The notes under the pieces are model-generated. The model worked only from the letters and a program-made list of their open reading frames with translations. It had not been told where the DNA came from and did no database searches. A stretch of DNA of 10,028 nt. Origin: Saprospiraceae bacterium. GTDB lineage: Bacteria; Bacteroidota; Bacteroidia; Chitinophagales; Saprospiraceae. Shown in pieces: positions 6,417 through 10,028 of the stretch (the stretch's first letter is position 1; every line of letters begins with the position of its first letter). The translations under genes and the position numbers were made by a program. The stretch is from NCBI GenBank assembly GCA_029262975.1, contig JAJCYJ010000168.1:1-10028 (forward strand). The letters run 5' to 3'.

Positions 6417-6758
6417 TTGGATATAAAAATTGGTCAATTTAACATTCTATCAGGTATCTTATCAGTATTAATCTTTACGCTATTATCTTGCGTCTTAATT
6501 TTATACTTATCAGATTATTTCATGAAGAACAGTCAAAAATTTAATAGTGGAAATAAGTTAAAACTGTGGACAATATGCCGAATTCTTGTCTTCCTCATAA
6601 TAATTATCACCTTAAGTCCTATTATCATTCCTATCGGGATCTACAAACCTTCGTTATGGGGTATTCCGTATACCTTATGGACTGGAATAGTGGTGACGGT
6701 TTTGATTGTGTTGCTGACTGTCATTGGAGCTAAGGTGCATCCTGGAATTACGAAATAG
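6417..6758 (+). CDS. Small membrane protein, DUF3311-like, paired with the SSS symporter
   Basis: The 113-residue form from a TTG codon has three hydrophobic segments at about residues 10-33, 51-73 and 84-105. The C-terminal part, with SPIIIPIGIYKP then WGIPYTLWTGIVV, resembles DUF3311, two-helix proteins often encoded just before sodium:solute symporters and possibly a partner subunit. The start is uncertain. No ATG exists before codon 36 (6522), and a 78-residue form from there would match DUF3311 size better. I kept the TTG start because the preceding 35 codons are open and strongly hydrophobic. The SSS gene starts 40 bases downstream, suggesting an operon, and ASST-2 is divergent across 180 bases. 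Function beyond association with the symporter is unknown. Confidence 0.6.
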   Translation: MDIKIGQFNILSGILSVLIFTLLSCVLILYLSDYFMKNSQKFNSGNKLKLWTICRILVFLIIIITLSPIIIPIGIYKPSLWGIPYTLWTGIVVTVLIVLLTVIGAKVHPGITK

Positions 6759-6798
6759 TGAGAAGTTTATATTCTAATGTGTTGAAATTCAACCTTTT

Positions 6799-8208
6799 AT
6801 GCTGACAATGTTATTGACTATAGGGCTTGTTTATATTGCCATCTTGTTCTTTTTTGCTCATCGTGTGCGATCAACATCCAAAACAACAAAGCAATATTTA
6901 TTAGGTGGAGCAGACATAGGAGCCGTTCTTGGATTCTTCACCATAGCTGCCACTTTATTCAGTACCTTCTCACTCTTAGGAATGCCTGATTTTTTTAGAA
7001 TTCATGGTGTAGGGGCCTGGATTTTTCTGATGTTTTCTCATTGTGTTATGGCTTTCAGTATTTTATGGTTCGGATTTGAGTTGAGAAAGAAAGCACGTGA
7101 AAGAGAGTGGCAAGGGATGTCTGGATTTTTGGCATATAATTTCCGTTCGCGTTTTGCCGGCATCGTTGGTTTTATTGGAGTCTTTGTTTTTTTATTGCCT
7201 TACATCGCTATTCAAATTAGAGGAGTAGCTATATTTTTACATGCCACTTTTCCAGAAGTGATTCCAATGTCAGCCTGGGCCACAATTCTTGTGTTGGTAA
7301 TGGTGATTTATAGCGAAGTCGGAGGACTTAAGGCAATCATGTATAGCGATGTTCTTCAAGGCATTTTACTACTCGTAGCAATATGGATAATAGGATATAA
7401 TTGTCTACATCATTTTGGTGGTATTCGGGCTATGTTTGAAGAAGTTGAAAAAGTGAATGAAGCTTTATTGTCTGTGCCTGGTCCTAAAGGATTATTTAAT
7501 TTTCAATTTTTGTTGGGTTCCTTAATTGCAATCTTAATGATGCCTTATACTCAGCCTCAAATTTCTACCAGACTCGTTATTCTTAAAGATGACAAGACAC
7601 TTCGTAAAATGGCCATTGGACTTGGTGCATTTGGCATTGTTATTATCCTGCCTACTGTCTTCATGGGCATGTATGGTGCTTCTCTTTACCCAGATGCTTC
7701 TACCTCGGAATTTTTACATAAAACTTATATTTCTGATCAGACTGAAATAATTGGAAGTATCGTGATGCTGGGTATCATCGCAGCTGCGATATCAACGTCC
7801 GATTCTCAATTATTTGCCCTTGGTGGTGAGTTAAGATCAATTCTCACAGGAGCTGATGAAAAAATGGTTGGATACGCCAGAATTGGCATTTTAATTTTTG
7901 CCCTATCATCATTGCTCTTGGCTTTATTATCGAGCGATGAACTGGTGCTTTTGGCAAGAACTAGTTTTGCAGGTACTGCTTTACTTGCTCCGTTAATTTT
8001 TACAGCTATATATTATAAAAGAGCCTATGCCCTTCGGATAATTCCGATTGCAACCTTATTGTCAATTATAGCATTGATATTTTCTCTTTTAGGTATTTTT
8101 CCTCACGACTTTATGAATATCAGGATGGATTTATTACTGTTTTTGCTCTTGGCAGTTTTGGCTGTACTTTCAGTTGTCATTGATACACGTAAGACAGAAA
8201 AGGGGTAG
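6799..8208 (+). CDS. Sodium:solute symporter (SSS family)
   Basis: The 469-residue inner-membrane protein has about thirteen hydrophobic segments, as expected for SSS carriers that take up solutes with sodium. The family signature is clear: GGLKAIMYSDVLQG at 175-188 (usual form GGxxAVxxTDxxQ). AAAISTSDSQL at 328-338 carries the small hydroxyl residues that in this fold help form the sodium site. The loop QPQISTR at 252-258 and the TM2 region LFSTFSLLGMPDFFRIHGVG are also typical. The ATG at 6799 gives a short N terminus before TM1; a second ATG at 6808 is possible. It follows the DUF3311-like gene closely and converges on the FMO gene. Known substrates of the family include pantothenate, proline, sugars and acetate. 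I cannot assign one here; a sulfated or desulfated organic compound is a context-based guess. Confidence 0.93.
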   Translation: MLTMLLTIGLVYIAILFFFAHRVRSTSKTTKQYLLGGADIGAVLGFFTIAATLFSTFSLLGMPDFFRIHGVGAWIFLMFSHCVMAFSILWFGFELRKKAREREWQGMSGFLAYNFRSRFAGIVGFIGVFVFLLPYIAIQIRGVAIFLHATFPEVIPMSAWATILVLVMVIYSEVGGLKAIMYSDVLQGILLLVAIWIIGYNCLHHFGGIRAMFEEVEKVNEALLSVPGPKGLFNFQFLLGSLIAILMMPYTQPQISTRLVILKDDKTLRKMAIGLGAFGIVIILPTVFMGMYGASLYPDASTSEFLHKTYISDQTEIIGSIVMLGIIAAAISTSDSQLFALGGELRSILTGADEKMVGYARIGILIFALSSLLLALLSSDELVLLARTSFAGTALLAPLIFTAIYYKRAYALRIIPIATLLSIIALIFSLLGIFPHDFMNIRMDLLLFLLLAVLAVLSVVIDTRKTEKG

Positions 8209-8234
8209 GGCGGATGGCACCTTGCGTAGGAGAG

Positions 8235-8249
8235 CTGACTCAAAGTCAG
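8235..8249. terminator. Hairpin between converging SSS and FMO genes, probable terminator
   Basis: CTGACT at 8235-8240 pairs perfectly with AGTCAG at 8244-8249 around a three-base CAA loop. It lies in the 55-base gap between two converging stop codons. No full T-run follows on either strand, only TATTT on the plus side, so it would be a weak bidirectional terminator. Position is the main support. Confidence 0.4.
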
Positions 8250-8263
8250 GTATTTCCTAAAGA

Positions 8264-9811
8264 TTATTTAAATGGAGAAAGTGCCTTTAAAGCATATTGC
8301 AATCTTCCCTTAAGCCCAGCTTTAACAATGTGATTAAAGGTACTTAAAGGAAGCTTGTATATAATATCATGAGCCAAAGCTACCTTTTTACCCGGCCCCT
8401 GAAGCCGGAATTGGGTGGCTTGTGTAGGTCCATACATTAGGTGTAGCCAAAGCCGGGGATGCAAAAAGAAGTACTTTTTAATAGGAGGATAGCATCCGAT
8501 AGTTTTAGAGAGATTATTCATGTAGTGATGATAATCTACTAGACTTCTTATCCTGGTTGCGTTGCCTTCAAATTGTTTTGTGTAAGATGCTTCGTCTGTT
8601 ATGCTTTCCTGGATCATTACCTCACTTTCTGGTAGGGATATTTCCCCTTTAAATACCAATGCACAATATCTTGACTGCATTTCCATAATTGGAAATTGAC
8701 TGCCAAATCCTGGCCTCGCCCAACCAATCCACGCTAAAGAATCCCCTATTTCAGGATGAAACATATGTTTATAAAGTCTTCGAGGATCGCAGTTCCTTAG
8801 TGAATCCGGCATAAATAAGACCTGGTTATTATAGCCGGTGGAAAAAACAATCTCATCAAGTTCTTCCAACAAGTGCCCATCGGATGTCTTTAAGGTTCGG
8901 CCTCCGTCTAATATTTCCGTAATATCTTCTACCACTGCACAACCATGATGTGCAATAGCTTTCGGGAGTGCCAGTGTCTTGGTCCCATAGGTTCCCCAGA
9001 TTCCATTGCGCGCTAATACCCGATCATTAAGTTCAGCAAGGGCATCGAAGATTGGATCCTTTCGTGCTCGTTCCAGCTTCAATACAAACGGACTCAATTG
9101 AGCACCGAATGCTCTGGGTAAGTCCCAAATACCCCTATGTGTGGATACGTCGGCCGCATGTCCTCCGCGGGCACGGGGGACGACCCATCCTGTTGATTCC
9201 CGCAGACTTACCCAGCACTTTTTGGCTACTTTGGATATTTCATAGGCTACATCAGAACCAGATTCGCCACCTCCAACAACAAGGACCTTCTTATCTTTAT
9301 ATTTAGAGGCATTTCGATACTCACTGGAATGCGAGGTACCAACCTCTTTCAGTTTCTTTTTCCATTCTGGATATCGGGGAATTCGATTATTACCAATAGC
9401 CAGGATCAATTTGTGTGCGCGATATTTTTCTCCTGATTCTATTTCTACATGCCAGGTTCCTTCATCTGATTGTTTTACCTCGATTACTTTGGATCGAAAT
9501 CGGACATGCTTTGTGACATCGAAATGACGGGCATATTCTGTCCAATATGTCACCGCTTCATCTTTAGTCCAAAAGTGATGTTCCTTGCCATTACCAACCC
9601 AAAAATCTGAAAACATACTAAATGTGACTGAAGAGGTCAAGATCAGGTTGTCGTAACTATCAGCAAAAACTCCTCCTAATTTTTCCGATTGTTCAAGACA
9701 AAGGACATCTTTTATACCAATTTCAATTAATTCTTTAGTGGCAACAATTCCTGCAGGGCCGGCTCCTATGACAATACATTGGTAAGTCTTGTTTTCTGAA
9801 GATTTTTCCAT
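8264..9811 (-). CDS. Flavin-containing monooxygenase (FMO-like)
   Basis: The 515-residue cytosolic FAD/NADPH monooxygenase would oxygenate a nitrogen, sulfur or carbonyl group of a small molecule. The FAD site GAGPAG is at 16-21 and the NADPH site GGGESG at 180-185. FSTGY at 323-327 matches the FMO FATGY motif. WARPGFGSQFPIMEMQ (364-379) is a typical late block. The FMO fingerprint FxGxxxHxxxY(K/R) is partial: His161, Tyr165 and Arg166 are present, but Lys and Val replace the leading Phe and Gly. The Tyr fits FMO rather than the Trp of Baeyer-Villiger enzymes. Length is normal for class B monooxygenases. The ATG at 9811 is the only sensible start before the Rossmann fold. The gene lies 82 bases after the stop of the truncated gene at the right edge, in the same direction, so they may share a transcript. 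The substrate is unknown. Confidence 0.88.
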   Translation of the reverse strand: MEKSSENKTYQCIVIGAGPAGIVATKELIEIGIKDVLCLEQSEKLGGVFADSYDNLILTSSVTFSMFSDFWVGNGKEHHFWTKDEAVTYWTEYARHFDVTKHVRFRSKVIEVKQSDEGTWHVEIESGEKYRAHKLILAIGNNRIPRYPEWKKKLKEVGTSHSSEYRNASKYKDKKVLVVGGGESGSDVAYEISKVAKKCWVSLRESTGWVVPRARGGHAADVSTHRGIWDLPRAFGAQLSPFVLKLERARKDPIFDALAELNDRVLARNGIWGTYGTKTLALPKAIAHHGCAVVEDITEILDGGRTLKTSDGHLLEELDEIVFSTGYNNQVLFMPDSLRNCDPRRLYKHMFHPEIGDSLAWIGWARPGFGSQFPIMEMQSRYCALVFKGEISLPESEVMIQESITDEASYTKQFEGNATRIRSLVDYHHYMNNLSKTIGCYPPIKKYFFLHPRLWLHLMYGPTQATQFRLQGPGKKVALAHDIIYKLPLSTFNHIVKAGLKGRLQYALKALSPFK

Positions 9812-9893
9812 AAGTGGTATTGGATTGCTTGCGAAATGTAAGACCTTTTTAGCCTATTATTCACAGAAATGGTACCCAATTTGATTTATACTA

Positions 9894-10028
9894 TCACAAA
9901 ATTACCGAAACACCCTCAGGATAAAATGCGAGATATTTTTCGATTTTTTGCCTGGCCTTGTCTGACCACTCGGTGTTAGAAAGAGATCTGTAATTAAAAT
10001 GAAGTCTTGGCTTCGCTCTATGATTATG
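9894..10028 (-). CDS. C-terminal end of an unrecognised protein, cut by the window edge
   Basis: A minus-strand frame is open from the right edge to a TGA at 9894-9896, giving 44 residues. It includes KPRLHFNYRSLSNTEWSDKA and then a charged helix-like stretch ending KYLAFYPEGVSVIL. Composition (many Lys, Arg, Glu and aromatics, no low-complexity runs) looks like real protein and unlike translated intergenic DNA. The N-terminal part lies outside the window. I do not recognise the family. It is the upstream neighbour of the FMO gene on the same strand and could be in its operon. Confidence 0.6.
   Translation of the reverse strand, partial: HNHRAKPRLHFNYRSLSNTEWSDKARQKIEKYLAFYPEGVSVIL

Noticed and set aside
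9897..9904. TAATTTTG on the minus strand matches the Bacteroidota -7 promoter box TAnnTTTG upstream of the FMO gene
   Set aside because: No TTG lies at the required distance, and the match overlaps the last codons of the truncated upstream gene in this AT-rich sequence.
1..10028. Polysaccharide utilisation locus with sulfatases, suggested by sulfate chemistry in a Bacteroidota-like genome
   Set aside because: No SusC/SusD pair, glycoside hydrolase or sulfatase (C/S-x-P-x-R motif) is present in any translated gene.
1..10028. CRISPR array, tRNA or rRNA gene
   Set aside because: I found no regularly spaced repeats, no cloverleaf with a TTCGA arm, and no rRNA-like segment on reading both strands.

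Overview
The window is AT-rich and looks like a chromosomal segment from a member of the Bacteroidota. The reasons are lipoprotein-type signal peptides on two exported enzymes, start codons with no Shine-Dalgarno sequence in front, and family-level similarity of the proteins. That assignment is an inference; no rRNA, tRNA or marker gene is present.

Layout. Positions 1-602 hold no convincing gene. They contain a dense cluster of small palindromes (10-94), a 20-base-pair imperfect hairpin (236-300), a short direct repeat and one doubtful small ORF. From 603 on the window is gene-dense. On the minus strand are two paralogous arylsulfate sulfotransferase (ASST)-like lipoproteins (603-2189 and 4593-6236), a flavin-containing monooxygenase (8264-9811) and the C-terminal end of an unrecognised protein that runs off the right edge (9894-10028). 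On the plus strand are a PAPS-type P-loop sulfotransferase (2470-3150), an MFS transporter (3278-4447), a small DUF3311-like membrane protein (6417-6758) and a sodium:solute symporter (6799-8208).

Organisation. The locus reads as two similar modules. In each, an ASST gene is divergently transcribed from a plus-strand group that ends in a transporter: ASST-1 with sulfotransferase and MFS, ASST-2 with the small membrane protein and SSS symporter. Both ASST genes carry the same 13-base sequence just upstream of the chosen start. The SSS and FMO genes converge on a small hairpin at 8235-8249.

How the genes may work together (inference). The P-loop enzyme would transfer sulfate from PAPS in the cytoplasm. 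The ASST lipoproteins would move or remove sulfate groups between phenolic or other donors and acceptors outside the cytoplasm. The two transporters could move substrates or products, and the FMO could oxidise the same small molecule. Both ASST paralogues seem to lack an arginine that I expect in the active site, so their chemistry may differ from classical ASST. No sulfatase, SusC/SusD pair or regulator gene is visible.
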